Shown here: in pieces, positions 7,856-15,631 of the stretch
How the letters are laid out: each line of letters begins with the position of its first letter
How positions within the stretch are numbered: the first letter of the stretch is position 1
Source: CAMDBL01 sp964498125
Lineage (GTDB): Bacteria > Pseudomonadota > Alphaproteobacteria > Rhizobiales > Hyphomicrobiaceae
Length of the DNA: 46,283 nt
Assembly: GCA_964498125.1 (NCBI GenBank)
Contig: CAZCGE010000103.1
Span: 1-46,283 of the forward strand
Direction: 5' to 3'
Made by a program: the position numbers and the translations under genes
Notes under the pieces: model-generated
The model's database searches: none
The model's input: the letters and a program-made list of their open reading frames with translations, nothing else
Told to the model about the DNA's origin: nothing

Positions 7856-8347
7856 ATGGACCCCAGGGGTTGGCCACCGCTGTTGATCTGGATGGTGGTG
7901 GGCGGTGCGGCCGTGCTGTTGTGGCAGGCGCGCCCTGGCACAGGCGCCATTGAGGGGAATGCCCACGTCGTCGACGGCGACAGCCTGGTTGTGGCGGGGC
8001 GCGAGATCCGCCTCGACGGCATCGACGCGCCCGAGGGGCGGCAGCAGTGCATGCGCAATGCAACGGCATGGCCCTGCGGCGAGGAGGCGCGCCGGCATTT
8101 GATGCGGGCGGTCGGATCGCAGCCTGTCACGTGCCGGAGCGGCCAGACCGATCAGTATGGCCGCCATCTTGCCGTTTGCGAGGTGGCCGGCCGTTCGCTC
8201 AATGCGGAGATGGTCGAAGCGGGTTGGGCGGTGGCCTATGGTGATTATGCCAGCGAGGAGCGAGAAGCGCGCGCTGCCAAGCGTGGCCTGTGGTCGGGAG
8301 AATTCGAGCGGCCACGCGATTGGCGCGCGCGCAATCGCCCGGAGTGA
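7856..8347 (+). CDS. Membrane-anchored thermonuclease-like (SNase) protein
   Basis: A 163-residue staphylococcal-nuclease-fold protein. An N-terminal hydrophobic segment (about residues 8-24) suggests export or anchoring with the nuclease facing the periplasm. The active-site set is recognisable: D42 in VVDGDSL, R52 and D57 in IRLDGIDAPE, a GEEA segment near 75-78, and R103 in DQYGRHL. The C-terminal YASEEREARAAKRGLW is typical of the family, which cuts DNA and RNA with calcium. An AGGAGG-like site lies just before the ATG at 7856. Four cysteines (65, 74, 93, 108) could form disulfides in the periplasm. The role is likely nucleic-acid scavenging or surface turnover, but this is inference. Confidence 0.85.
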   Translation: MDPRGWPPLLIWMVVGGAAVLLWQARPGTGAIEGNAHVVDGDSLVVAGREIRLDGIDAPEGRQQCMRNATAWPCGEEARRHLMRAVGSQPVTCRSGQTDQYGRHLAVCEVAGRSLNAEMVEAGWAVAYGDYASEEREARAAKRGLWSGEFERPRDWRARNRPE

Positions 8348-8425
8348 GCACGGCGCGGTTGCTGGCGAGCGGCGATGGCCTTACGACTGAGGCATTGACG
8401 CCAGCAGCATCGGAAGGGTTTTCGC

Positions 8426-9037
8426 ATGAAGATCATCGAAACAAGGGCGGCGCCCAATCCTCGGCGGGTGCGTATTTTCCTGGCGGAGAAGGGCATCGCG
8501 GTGCCGTTCGAGGAGGTCGACCTGATGCAGGGCGCGCTGAAAACGCCGCAGATGACGGCGATGAATCCGTTGCAGCGCGTGCCGTTTCTGGTGCTCGACG
8601 ACGGCGCGGTGCTGAGCGAGACGGTGGCTATCTGCCGCTACTTCGATGAGGTGCAACCGGCGCCCGCCTTGTTTGGAACGGGGGCCACGGGCAAGGCGGT
8701 CACCGAGATGTGGCAACGGCGGGTCGAACTCAATCTGCTGGCCTGTGTTGCGCATGTCTTCCGGCATCTGCATCCGGCGATGGCCCATCTCGAGGTGCCG
8801 CAGGTGGCGGCCTGGGGCGAGGCCAACAAGCCGCGCGCACTCGAAATGCTCGGCATTCTCGACCAGCGTCTCGGCGACAGCCGCTATATTGCCGGCGACA
8901 CCTATACGATCGCCGACATCACGGCGCTGGTCGCGGTGGATTTCATGAAGCCGGCGCGCCTTCCCCGGCCGGAAGGCCTGCAAAACCTCGAGCGTTGGCA
9001 CGGCGAGGTCGCGGCTCGTCCAAGTGCGAAGGCGTGA
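8426..9037 (+). CDS. Glutathione S-transferase family protein
   Basis: A 203-residue cytosolic GST. The thioredoxin-like N-terminal domain includes PNPRRVRIFLAEKGI, NPLQRVPFLVLDDG with the conserved cis-proline, and LSETVAICRYFDE with the glutathione-binding Ser. The all-helical C-terminal domain contains RYIAGDTYTIADITALV, with the N-capping box and hydrophobic staple of GSTs. A GGAAGG sequence 8 bases before the ATG at 8426 supports the start. The protein may detoxify electrophiles or isomerise small molecules; the substrate is not predictable. The gene sits alone between the nuclease and the MBL hydrolase. Confidence 0.88.
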   Translation: MKIIETRAAPNPRRVRIFLAEKGIAVPFEEVDLMQGALKTPQMTAMNPLQRVPFLVLDDGAVLSETVAICRYFDEVQPAPALFGTGATGKAVTEMWQRRVELNLLACVAHVFRHLHPAMAHLEVPQVAAWGEANKPRALEMLGILDQRLGDSRYIAGDTYTIADITALVAVDFMKPARLPRPEGLQNLERWHGEVAARPSAKA

Positions 9038-9143
9038 CGCCTGCGCGCCGCCGGGGCTGGGTGGTGTTCCCTTGGGAACAGCGATTGTGCGCGCCGTGCG
9101 TTAACGATGGTGATTCAGGGGATTGTAAGAGGGCGCGAAAGGT

Positions 9144-9887
9144 ATGAAATTGACCATCGCGGGATGCGGCGACGCCTTCGGTTCGGGCGGCCGGCTGCAA
9201 ACCTGTTATCACGTTGAAACCAGCGGTAGCCGCTTCCTGATCGATTGCGGGGCGACGGCCATGATTGGCCTCAACCGGCTGGGCCTCGATCCCAACGAAG
9301 TTGCTACGATCTTCATCTCGCACCTGCATGGCGATCACTTCGGCGGCCTGGTGTGGTGGATGATCCATGCTCACCACGTTTCCCGGCGCAATGTGCCGCT
9401 GACAGTGGCCGGCCCGGCTGGCATCGAGCAGCGCTTCCTGATCGCGGCGGAGGCTCTGTTTCCTGGTTCGACTAGGATCGAGCGGCGCTTCGTGCTCAAC
9501 TTCGTGGAACTGGAGCCCGACGCAACCGCGGTGGTGGATGGTATCCGCGTCACGCCAGGTGAGGTGAGCCACCCCTCGGGCGCGCCATCGCTGGCGCTGC
9601 GGTTCGAGACAGGGGGCCGCACCCTGGCCTATTCGGGTGATACCGAGTGGGTCGAGAGCCTGTTGCCCGTCGCGCGCGGTGCCGACCTGTTCATCGCCGA
9701 ATGCTACGGCTTCCAGACCTCGGCCCGTAACCATATGAACTGGAAGATCATTTCGGAGAATTTGCCGCGCCTGGCGGCCAAGCGAGTGCTGCTTGTGCAT
9801 ATGAATACGGAGATGCTGGCCAACCGCCACGTTGTCGACCGGCCGGACGTTATCGTCGGCGAAGATGGGATGACGCTCATCATCTGA
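9144..9887 (+). CDS. MBL-fold metallo-hydrolase (RNase Z-like)
   Basis: A 247-residue metallo-beta-lactamase-fold protein. The HxHxDH metal motif is HLHGDH at 60-65, H143 lies in GEVSHPSG, D166 in YSGDTEW, and H219 in LLVHMNTE; together these complete a two-metal site. The closest remembered relatives are RNase Z-like or phosphodiesterase-like MBL proteins. The flexible exosite arm of true tRNase Z is absent, so tRNA maturation is unlikely. The UDG-like gene follows 7 bases after the stop, making an operon likely. A function in nucleotide or phosphodiester hydrolysis is plausible but unproven. Confidence 0.85.
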   Translation: MKLTIAGCGDAFGSGGRLQTCYHVETSGSRFLIDCGATAMIGLNRLGLDPNEVATIFISHLHGDHFGGLVWWMIHAHHVSRRNVPLTVAGPAGIEQRFLIAAEALFPGSTRIERRFVLNFVELEPDATAVVDGIRVTPGEVSHPSGAPSLALRFETGGRTLAYSGDTEWVESLLPVARGADLFIAECYGFQTSARNHMNWKIISENLPRLAAKRVLLVHMNTEMLANRHVVDRPDVIVGEDGMTLII

Positions 9888-9894
9888 GGGCAGC

Positions 9895-10521
9895 ATGGGC
9901 AAGCACGGCCTCGAGCGGCTGCTGGCCGACATCAAATGTTGCCGCGTCTGTGTCGCGTGCCCGAATGGACTGCCTCTGGCGCATGAGCCCCGTCCCGTCC
10001 TGCGGGTCAGCACCAGCGCCCGCATCGGCATCTTCAGCCAGGCGCCGGGCGCGCGCGTGCACGCCTCCGGCACGCCGTTCACCGATCCTTCGGGCGACCG
10101 CCTGCGCGACTGGATGGGGACCTCGCCCGAGGAATTTTATGACGAACGGCGGGTTGCCATCCTGCCGATGGGGTTTTGCTTTCCTGGCCACGATGCCAAG
10201 GGTGGCGATCTGCCGCCGCGTTCCGAGTGCGCACCGCAGTGGCGGACGCGAGTGCTGGCACACCTTGGCCGCCTCGAGCTGGTGTTCCTGGTCGGGCAGT
10301 ATGCGCAGCAGTGGCATTTGGGGCGCGACGCGAAGGTTGGGACAACGCGCACGGTGGCGGCCTGGCGGGAGATTCACGCCCGACCGGGATTGCCGCGCTG
10401 CCTGCCGCTGCCGCACCCGTCCTGGCGCAACAACGGCTGGCTGAAGGCCAATCCCTGGTTCGGCGACGAGTTGTTGCCAATATTGCAACGCGATGTGCGG
10501 CAATTGCTCGATGCAGATTAG
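9895..10521 (+). CDS. Uracil-DNA glycosylase superfamily protein, divergent
   Basis: This 208-residue protein matches the uracil-DNA glycosylase fold in its flanking motifs. Near residue 46, IFSQAPGARVHASGTPF is followed by DPSGDRLRDWMG. A C-terminal LPHPSWRNNGWL corresponds to the HPS motif that contacts DNA. The usual GEAPG of family 4 is SQAPG here, so the catalytic site differs. Cysteines in KCCRVCVAC near the start resemble the Fe-S ligand cluster of family 4/5 enzymes, but no matching C-terminal pair is evident, so cluster binding is doubtful. It is cotranscribed with the MBL hydrolase. A DNA-repair or nucleotide-processing role is likely, but true uracil excision should not be assumed. 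Confidence 0.78.
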   Translation: MGKHGLERLLADIKCCRVCVACPNGLPLAHEPRPVLRVSTSARIGIFSQAPGARVHASGTPFTDPSGDRLRDWMGTSPEEFYDERRVAILPMGFCFPGHDAKGGDLPPRSECAPQWRTRVLAHLGRLELVFLVGQYAQQWHLGRDAKVGTTRTVAAWREIHARPGLPRCLPLPHPSWRNNGWLKANPWFGDELLPILQRDVRQLLDAD

Positions 10522-10555
10522 CGCCCCGAGGACCAGGTCCAAGGGCGAATGCTGC

Positions 10556-11047
10556 TCAAGCGGCGGCTGCGCCGCGATCGAGCGGCCATGCGGGGGATGT
10601 GGCATGGCGTGCGCCGGCGCGGCTGGCGATGGCCTCGAGCTCATCGCGCAGTGACTCGAGTTCGATGCCGGACGAACGCAGCTGCGTCAGCACGTCATCG
10701 ACGTTGCGGCCCGCAGCCTGGATCGCCGCCCAGACGATAGCGGTGCGCAGGCCGGATTTGCAGTGTGCGAGCACGGGGCCCGGCAGCGTCGACAAGGCTT
10801 CGCCCATGGGTCCGACCACGGCATCGGTGAAGACATCATGCTTGGCTGTGGGGATGAAGCGGTAGTCGAGGGCTGCCCCGCGGGCCAACTCGGCACCCTG
10901 GTGCGACGTCAGCTGGCCGGCTTCCTCGCCATCCGGCCGGTTGTTGATGACCGACTTGAAGCCCTGGCGCCCGATCTCGGCGAAGTCTTCCGCCGCCAGG
11001 GCGCCAGCCACGGCGAAGTCGGGTGTGATGTAGGTGATCTTGGGCAT
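10556..11047 (-). CDS. DUF442/TIGR01244 phosphatase-like protein
   Basis: A 163-residue protein of the beta-lactamase-hydrolase-like (Blh/DUF442) family, a dual-specificity-phosphatase-like fold. The active-site loop is VLAHCKSGLRTA, with C96 and R101 in the C-x4-R spacing typical of the family. FKSVINNRPDGEE is the conserved N-terminal motif. In other bacteria such domains occur alone or fused to MBL sulfur dioxygenases and are linked to sulfide oxidation. Here an MBL gene is close but convergent, so no operon exists. The ATG at 11047 is well placed by homology. It shares an upstream region with the Lrp-like gene, which reads the other way. Confidence 0.87.
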   Translation of the reverse strand: MPKITYITPDFAVAGALAAEDFAEIGRQGFKSVINNRPDGEEAGQLTSHQGAELARGAALDYRFIPTAKHDVFTDAVVGPMGEALSTLPGPVLAHCKSGLRTAIVWAAIQAAGRNVDDVLTQLRSSGIELESLRDELEAIASRAGARHATSPAWPLDRGAAAA

Positions 11048-11160
11048 GCCGGCAGGCTCGCTGGGGTCGCTATGCTGGTATGGCCGTTAAATAGGGTCGT
11101 TGCCAGGGTGAAGACAAGGATAAAGGCGGGCAAATGTAGAAAAAAATACCAAAAACCCTA

Positions 11161-11206
11161 TTGACAGGGCGACCTTAGAAAAAAGATACACGTGCAATGC
11201 GTGTAT
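11161..11206 (+). promoter_or_regulatory. Putative promoter and autoregulatory operator of the Lrp/AsnC gene
   Basis: A perfect TTGACA (11161-11166) is followed at about 17-18 bases by a weak -10 (gataca, 11185-11190). Overlapping and just downstream lies a 21-bp inverted repeat: atacacg (11186-11192), seven bases, then cgtgtat (11200-11206), perfect in both arms. Lrp/AsnC proteins commonly bind such palindromes and repress their own gene, so this is a good candidate operator. The AT-rich run at 11137-11160 may help DNA bending. Confidence 0.55.
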
Positions 11207-11241
11207 TAGAACGCGCGTTTTCTATCCAGAGGCTGTTTTCG

Positions 11242-11775
11242 ATGCTCGATGAGATGGATGTGAAGATTTTGCACATGCTGCAGCAAGACTGCACCAAGCC
11301 GATGGCGGAGATCGGCAAGGCGGTCGGACTGTCGACGACACCGTGCTGGCGGCGCATTCAGAAGCTGGAGGAAGCCGGCGTCATTCGCCGCCGCGTGGCA
11401 TTGCTCGACCCGGAGCAGGTGAACGTCGGTGTCACCGTCTTCGTTTCGATCAAGACCGATCAGCATAGTCTCGGCTGGCTCGAGCGCTTTCACAACGCCG
11501 TGGTGGATTTCCCCGAGGTTGCGGAGTTCTACCGCATGTCGGGTGAAGTCGATTATCTGTTGCGCGTCGTCGTGCCGGATATCGCCGCCTACGATGCGTT
11601 CTACAAAAAGCTCATCGCGCGGATCGATATTTCCAAAGTTTCGTCCGCTTTCGCCATGGAGCAGATCAAGTACTCGACCGAGCTGCCGTTGCAGTTCGCG
11701 CGCGAGAGTGGCAGACGCGTCGAGGCTCAGGAGGTCGACAGCGAAAATGCCGCAAGGGCCAAGAAACGCGGCTAG
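11242..11775 (+). CDS. Lrp/AsnC-family transcriptional regulator
   Basis: A 177-residue Lrp/AsnC protein. The winged helix-turn-helix covers about residues 3-50 (MDVKILHMLQ, AEIGKAVGLSTTPCWRRIQK), followed by a RAM ligand-binding domain (VGVTVFVSIKT, AEFYRMSGEVDYLLRVV, YSTELPL). The length is slightly above usual because of a polar C-terminal tail. The ATG at 11242 is preferred over an upstream in-frame ATG (11197), because AGAGG lies 9 bases ahead and family members start with LDEMD. The stop TAG (11773-11775) lies in the edge of an inverted copy of the dispersed repeat. A palindrome over the promoter suggests autoregulation. Target genes may include the neighbouring thioesterase, but this is not shown. 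Confidence 0.9.
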   Translation: MLDEMDVKILHMLQQDCTKPMAEIGKAVGLSTTPCWRRIQKLEEAGVIRRRVALLDPEQVNVGVTVFVSIKTDQHSLGWLERFHNAVVDFPEVAEFYRMSGEVDYLLRVVVPDIAAYDAFYKKLIARIDISKVSSAFAMEQIKYSTELPLQFARESGRRVEAQEVDSENAARAKKRG

Positions 11776-11838
11776 TCCTTTGTTTGTCGCATTTGTCTCA
11801 CGCCAAACCGGTGCCCACTTTGGCGGAAAATGCTCTAG
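11771..11838 (-). repeat. Dispersed hairpin repeat, copy 2 of 3 (inverted)
   Basis: This is the reverse complement of copy 1, beginning gctagtcctttgtttg and ending ggaaaatgctctag. The core gccaaaccggtgcccacttt differs from copy 1 by one base and matches copy 3. Its left edge provides the TAG stop of the Lrp/AsnC gene. Orientation is opposite to copies 1 and 3. Confidence 0.8.
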
Positions 11839-11926
11839 GCGGCGTGCCGATCAAGGCTGCCGGCATGGTCCTGTCCGGGCCACGGCGTGACGCACGACCG
11901 ATCGCGTGTAAGGAAGGGACGTTCTC

Positions 11927-12403
11927 TTGGAAAAGCCAATGCGGACTTACGGTTCAATCCCGCTGGAGACCATCAGGTCGTTGAGCGGGCTGGAGCTGAT
12001 AAGGGCCATCCGCGACTGTCGCCTGCCGTCGGCACCGATCTCGGAGGGGCTCGATTTCGATCTGGAGGTCGCCGAACCGGGTTTTGTCGTGTTTGTCGGG
12101 CGTCCGGCATTCAAGCACTACAATCCCATCGGCGCGGTGCACGGCGGGTATGCTGGGACGCTGCTGGACAGCTGCATGAGCTGCGCCGTGCAGACGACGC
12201 TGGAGCGTGGCCAGGGCTACACCACGCTCGAATACAAGGTGCAAATGGTGCGGGCCATCACTGACACGACAGGCCCGGTGCGCGCGGAAGGCCGCGTCAT
12301 ACATCCCGGCCGGCGCGCCGCCACCGCCGAGGGCCGCCTCATCGATGCCCAAGGCCGATTATTGGCGCACGGCACCACGACCTGCTTGGTGTTTGCGCTG
12401 TAG
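11927..12403 (+). CDS. PaaI-type hotdog thioesterase
   Basis: A 158-residue single hotdog-fold protein. The motif NPIGAVHGGYAGTLLDSCM near residues 66-84 is the acyl-CoA thioesterase signature of the PaaI/4HBT group, in which the Asp following the HGG turn is catalytic. It ends with a conserved HPGRRAATAEGRLIDAQGR stretch. The likely start is TTG at 11927, because AAGGAAGGGA lies 7 bases upstream; an ATG at 11939 would remove only four residues. Such enzymes hydrolyse aromatic or medium-chain acyl-CoA esters in the cytoplasm. The gene follows the Lrp-like regulator, with the inverted repeat copy between them, and converges on hicB. Confidence 0.85.
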   Translation: MEKPMRTYGSIPLETIRSLSGLELIRAIRDCRLPSAPISEGLDFDLEVAEPGFVVFVGRPAFKHYNPIGAVHGGYAGTLLDSCMSCAVQTTLERGQGYTTLEYKVQMVRAITDTTGPVRAEGRVIHPGRRAATAEGRLIDAQGRLLAHGTTTCLVFAL

Positions 12404-12531
12404 GGTGGATGCGCTGCCGGGTAAAGAGGCGTGGTTTGGCGGTGTCTCAGAGCCAATTGCAAAAATAGCAGCCGCGCGCCGAAACTAAGGCGGCCGAAGG
12501 CCTACAAGAAACGCCGGGCGCAATCCGCAGC

Positions 12532-12909
12532 TTAGAGATGAGCGCTACGTATCGCTGTGCGCGCCATTTGAGCGTAAATGGCGTGAACCAGATTTGGATC
12601 AGGTTGCTCCGAGATGGACAGTCCTTCCATCTGGCGGGCGATGTGCTCGGCCTGTCGCCTCACGTCATCGGGCATGGTCTGAGCGAATGCCACTGAAATG
12701 AAGTTGTCTTGCTCCGGAATCGGATGCCCGTGCTTTGTTGCTGTCGCCAACCATGCTTCGATTGCATCTTGGACATTTTGTAGCGCTTCCATGGGTGTTT
12801 CGCCGTCCGACGAGCACCCGGGCAAGTCTGGCACGATAGCGAGCCACCCGCCGCCGTCATCGACAGGCAGCGATCGGATGAGGACCGAATACTTCGGCTT
12901 AATTGTCAT
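12532..12909 (-). CDS. hicB: HicB-family antitoxin
   Basis: A 125-residue HicB protein. The partial RNase-H-like domain reads YSVLIRSL, then GGGWLAIVPDLPGCSSDGET and MEALQNVQDAIEAWL, the family signature. The C-terminal tail (about 75-125) is longer than a plain ribbon-helix-helix and shows no clear DNA-binding motif, so self-repression may rely on this tail or on other means. It overlaps the upstream hicA by 11 bases in the usual toxin-first order. It should neutralise HicA by blocking its active site. Confidence 0.85.
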   Translation of the reverse strand: MTIKPKYSVLIRSLPVDDGGGWLAIVPDLPGCSSDGETPMEALQNVQDAIEAWLATATKHGHPIPEQDNFISVAFAQTMPDDVRRQAEHIARQMEGLSISEQPDPNLVHAIYAQMARTAIRSAHL

Positions 12910-13153
12910 GGTCGGCTCCAGTCACCTTGTCCACGAACCTGATGAACTCCTTGATGTAGCGCACTTTGATCTCGCGATGCGCGGGTATCGTTTGAATACC
13001 TACGCGCGGGTGGAAGACGCTCCAATGGCTTCCCCCGGTCGGTGGTTCCAGGACGATGTCAAACGCGCGGCATACAACCTCAATGTCGGCAATCTGCCAG
13101 TTGTCCTTTGGGTTGTTGCGCATCCGCGCAAGCCGCTTCTCCCCTTTTCCCAT
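12899..13153 (-). CDS. hicA: HicA-family mRNA interferase toxin
   Basis: The predicted 84-residue HicA starts at the ATG at 13153 (MGKGEKRLARMRNNPKDNW). HicA toxins adopt a double-stranded-RNA-binding-like fold and cut mRNA; the catalytic His lies in the PPTGGSHWSVFHP segment, near residue 42. The tail IPAHREIKVRYIKEFIRFVD is also typical. An upstream TTG (13204) would add 17 residues, but these do not resemble family N-termini. No strong ribosome binding site precedes the ATG, so translation may be weak, which suits a toxin. It lies directly upstream of, and overlaps, hicB, and is divergent from the methyltransferase gene. Confidence 0.82.
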   Translation of the reverse strand: MGKGEKRLARMRNNPKDNWQIADIEVVCRAFDIVLEPPTGGSHWSVFHPRVGIQTIPAHREIKVRYIKEFIRFVDKVTGADHDN

Positions 13154-13327
13154 GGACCAGAGGTAAACCTGATTCTGAGATAAGGCGATGCCACCGGTTA
13201 ACAAGTCCTCAACAAGCTGATTTGAATCGATGGCAGGATTGAGTCCGACGCTCCGAATTTAGACTGATGCATCACCCGTGGTTTGCGCGGCTGGATCCAG
13301 GCCGCAAGAATGATAGGATCTGCCGGC

Positions 13328-14584
13328 ATGAGCCAACCTGCCCTCGAGATCGTGACGATCGATGGCGAGCCGCGTGTCGGCCCGACGGCTGTGCCGGTCG
13401 CCGCGATTGTGCATGCCTGCCACGAGAAGTCGATCGACACCGGGCTTGCCGCACTGGCGATGGCCGGCCTGACGCGCGAGACGCTGGAGGGCGTGCTGAC
13501 CTACTGCGCCGAGTTGCAGTGCGAAGCAGCCGGCGTCACCTGCGCGGGATGCAAGCGGCGAACCGAGGCGCAAGGCATCGAGACGCTCGATGATTTCATT
13601 GCCCGGCACCGGGAAATCGTCGTCGGCGATGGGACCGTACGGCTGTTGGGCAGCGGGGCGATCAGCGGCAAGACTCCCGATCTTGCCACGCTGGAGAAGA
13701 CCTGGTCGGGCGAGAACTATTGGTTCTGGGCGCGACGGGTTCTGCGCAAGCTGCGGCACGGCATTCGTCGCGCGCACATCCAGGGCCAGGCTGTCGCGGG
13801 CCAGGGCGAAACGCCGACTGTGATCCTGATGGCGCCGCAACTGGCGGACAACATTGGCATGGTGGCGCGGGCGTCGGCCAACTTCGGCTTCGATCAGCTC
13901 CGCCTCGTCAATCCGCGTGACGGCTGGCCCAACGAGAAGGCGCGCATCGCGGCTTCGGGCGCCAACTACATCATCGACGACGCGGAAGTGTTCGCGACGC
14001 TGGGTGCGGCGATCGGCGATATCGGCTGGCTGTGTGCCACGACGGCGCGCCAGCGCGATCTGCGCAAACCCGTGCTGACCCCCGAACAGGCCGTCGCCGA
14101 GATGCGCCAACGCATTGCCAGGGGCGAGCGCTGCGGCATCCTCTTCGGACGCGAGCGTAACGGCCTGGAGACCGCCGAGGTGGCCAACGCCGACGCAATT
14201 GTTATGATCCCGGTTAACGCCAGGTTTGCATCTCTCAATCTGGCACAAGCCGTGCTGATTCTCGGCTACGAGTGGATGCGCGCCCACGCGACCGCGAGCC
14301 TTGGCCGGGTCACCACGTACGAGACGCCAATTGCCGCCGGCCTGCACATGGGCGAGGACCGCCCGGCCAGCAAAGCCGAGCTTTTGGGGCTGTTCGAGCA
14401 CCTCGAGGCCGAGTTGCTGCGGCTCGGGTTCTTCAATCCGGAGCACAAGCGCCCCACCATGACGCGAAACCTGCGGACGATGCTGACGCGGATGCAACCT
14501 ACCGAGCAAGAAGTGCGGACTTTACGTGGTATTGTTGCCACGTTGGCCCATGGCAAAGGCCAGGGCCGGAAACCATCCACATGA
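13328..14584 (+). CDS. DUF433-SPOUT (TrmJ/SpoU-like) RNA methyltransferase fusion
   Basis: A 418-residue protein with two parts. Residues 1 to about 75 resemble DUF433, a small helix-turn-helix-like domain usually found in antitoxins: LEIVTIDGEPRVG, VPVAAIVHACHE, GLTRETLEGVLTYCAEL. A linker with a Cys group (YCAELQC, TCAGCK) follows. Residues from about 165 form a SPOUT methyltransferase of the TrmJ/TrmH type: LADNIGMVARASANFGF, GILFGRERNGLETAEV and SLNLAQAVLILGYEW are motifs 1 to 3, the knotted SAM site. The TrmJ-like target would be ribose methylation of tRNA or rRNA. The ATG at 13328 has AGGAT 8 bases upstream and begins at the DUF433-like edge. A 5' ATG (13283) is less likely. TrmJ proteins are normally near 250 residues. 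Confidence 0.8.
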   Translation: MSQPALEIVTIDGEPRVGPTAVPVAAIVHACHEKSIDTGLAALAMAGLTRETLEGVLTYCAELQCEAAGVTCAGCKRRTEAQGIETLDDFIARHREIVVGDGTVRLLGSGAISGKTPDLATLEKTWSGENYWFWARRVLRKLRHGIRRAHIQGQAVAGQGETPTVILMAPQLADNIGMVARASANFGFDQLRLVNPRDGWPNEKARIAASGANYIIDDAEVFATLGAAIGDIGWLCATTARQRDLRKPVLTPEQAVAEMRQRIARGERCGILFGRERNGLETAEVANADAIVMIPVNARFASLNLAQAVLILGYEWMRAHATASLGRVTTYETPIAAGLHMGEDRPASKAELLGLFEHLEAELLRLGFFNPEHKRPTMTRNLRTMLTRMQPTEQEVRTLRGIVATLAHGKGQGRKPST

Positions 14585-14725
14585 CCTGCCATGATCTGGC
14601 CAATTTTTGAGCCGAGCGATGCCGGCGACTGAGGTAAGTAGAGATCGTTGTAAGGCACACGCTGCGTCAAGTGCGGGTGCGGGCCGGCGGGCTACAGCGA
14701 TGGCAGCGGAAAGGGTCTCGAGGCG

Positions 14726-15400
14726 ATGTCGATATTGAAAAGGGCGGGGATGGTTTGGGCCGCCGCGGCACTGGTTGCCGTGGGCGTTTCTGGCACTACG
14801 GTCGAAGCCCAGGAACTCAGTGAGAAATCGCTCAGGAGCTTCATGGATTATGCCTGGCAGCTGACGCCATCGAAATTTACACGCCCGGACGGCCGCACCA
14901 TCGAGATCGACAAGAAGAAGAAGGATGAGGTTGTCGTGCCGATCGATATCGCGCGCGAGATCATCCGCGTCGGCCGCCTGTCGGCCCATGCCCAGGTCTG
15001 CGAGCTGGCGGCCGATCAGGTGAGCAACTACCGGTCCTTGATGGTGCGCGAGGAAGGCAAGAAAAAGTGGACCGAGCAGCAGCTCATCTACATCAACCAG
15101 TTGCATCTGACGACCGTCATGATGCTGACCGGCAAGATCAAGCTGGTGGACCGGGAAGGCGAAAAAGAGGTCGTCATCGAGGAGGCCAAGTCGAACGCGC
15201 AGACGTGCAGCGAGGAGCATCGCCAGAAGGTCGGGCAGATGATCCAGGCCTACGTCAAGGCGGGGCCGCCGCTCAACACCGCGGCCGCGCCGCCGGCGAC
15301 AACCGGCAGCAGTCAGGCATCCGGCGTGGTGCCGGCCGCCGCCCCGGCTCCCCCTGCCGCCAAGGCCGGGCCGGCGCCGGCTTCGACCACCAAGAAATAG
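14726..15400 (+). CDS. Exported protein of unknown function
   Basis: The 224-residue product starts with a signal peptide (MSILKRAGMVWAAAALVAVG, then VSGTTVEA, cleavage likely before QELS). The mature part contains helical, charged segments with two cysteines (VCELAADQ and TCSEEH) that could form a disulfide. The last 50 residues are low-complexity Ala/Pro (APAPPAAKAGPAPAS), ending TTKK. It resembles a conserved but uncharacterised alphaproteobacterial periplasmic protein. A GAGG sequence lies just upstream of the ATG. A terminator-like hairpin follows at 15469. It lies directly upstream of rpsD, but the hairpin separates them. Confidence 0.75.
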   Translation: MSILKRAGMVWAAAALVAVGVSGTTVEAQELSEKSLRSFMDYAWQLTPSKFTRPDGRTIEIDKKKKDEVVVPIDIAREIIRVGRLSAHAQVCELAADQVSNYRSLMVREEGKKKWTEQQLIYINQLHLTTVMMLTGKIKLVDREGEKEVVIEEAKSNAQTCSEEHRQKVGQMIQAYVKAGPPLNTAAAPPATTGSSQASGVVPAAAPAPPAAKAGPAPASTTKK

Positions 15401-15468
15401 ACTGGTCGAGGGCGCGCTAGTACAGCTGTTGACGCCGCCCTCTGTGGCCAGTAAGACACTTCTCCAAG

Positions 15469-15495
15469 CGCGGGCTCGTTAGGCCCGCGTTTTCT
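15469..15495 (+). terminator. Intrinsic terminator hairpin ahead of rpsD
   Basis: Perfect 7-bp arms cgcgggc (15469-15475) and gcccgcg (15483-15489) enclose the loop tcgttag, followed by ttttct. This is a classic Rho-independent signal ending the exported-protein transcript, 69 bases after its stop. It means rpsD needs its own promoter in 15496-15631. Confidence 0.7.
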
Positions 15496-15631
15496 ATGCG
15501 CACCTGCGGTTCGGCCTTTGATGGCCCGACCTGTCGGCACGTGGCTCCGCAAGTGGCCGCGTGCAGAGGAGGGAGCGCTCCACTGTGAAGCCAACGCACA
15601 CTATTTTTCTGGATTTGAAGGACATCGACGC

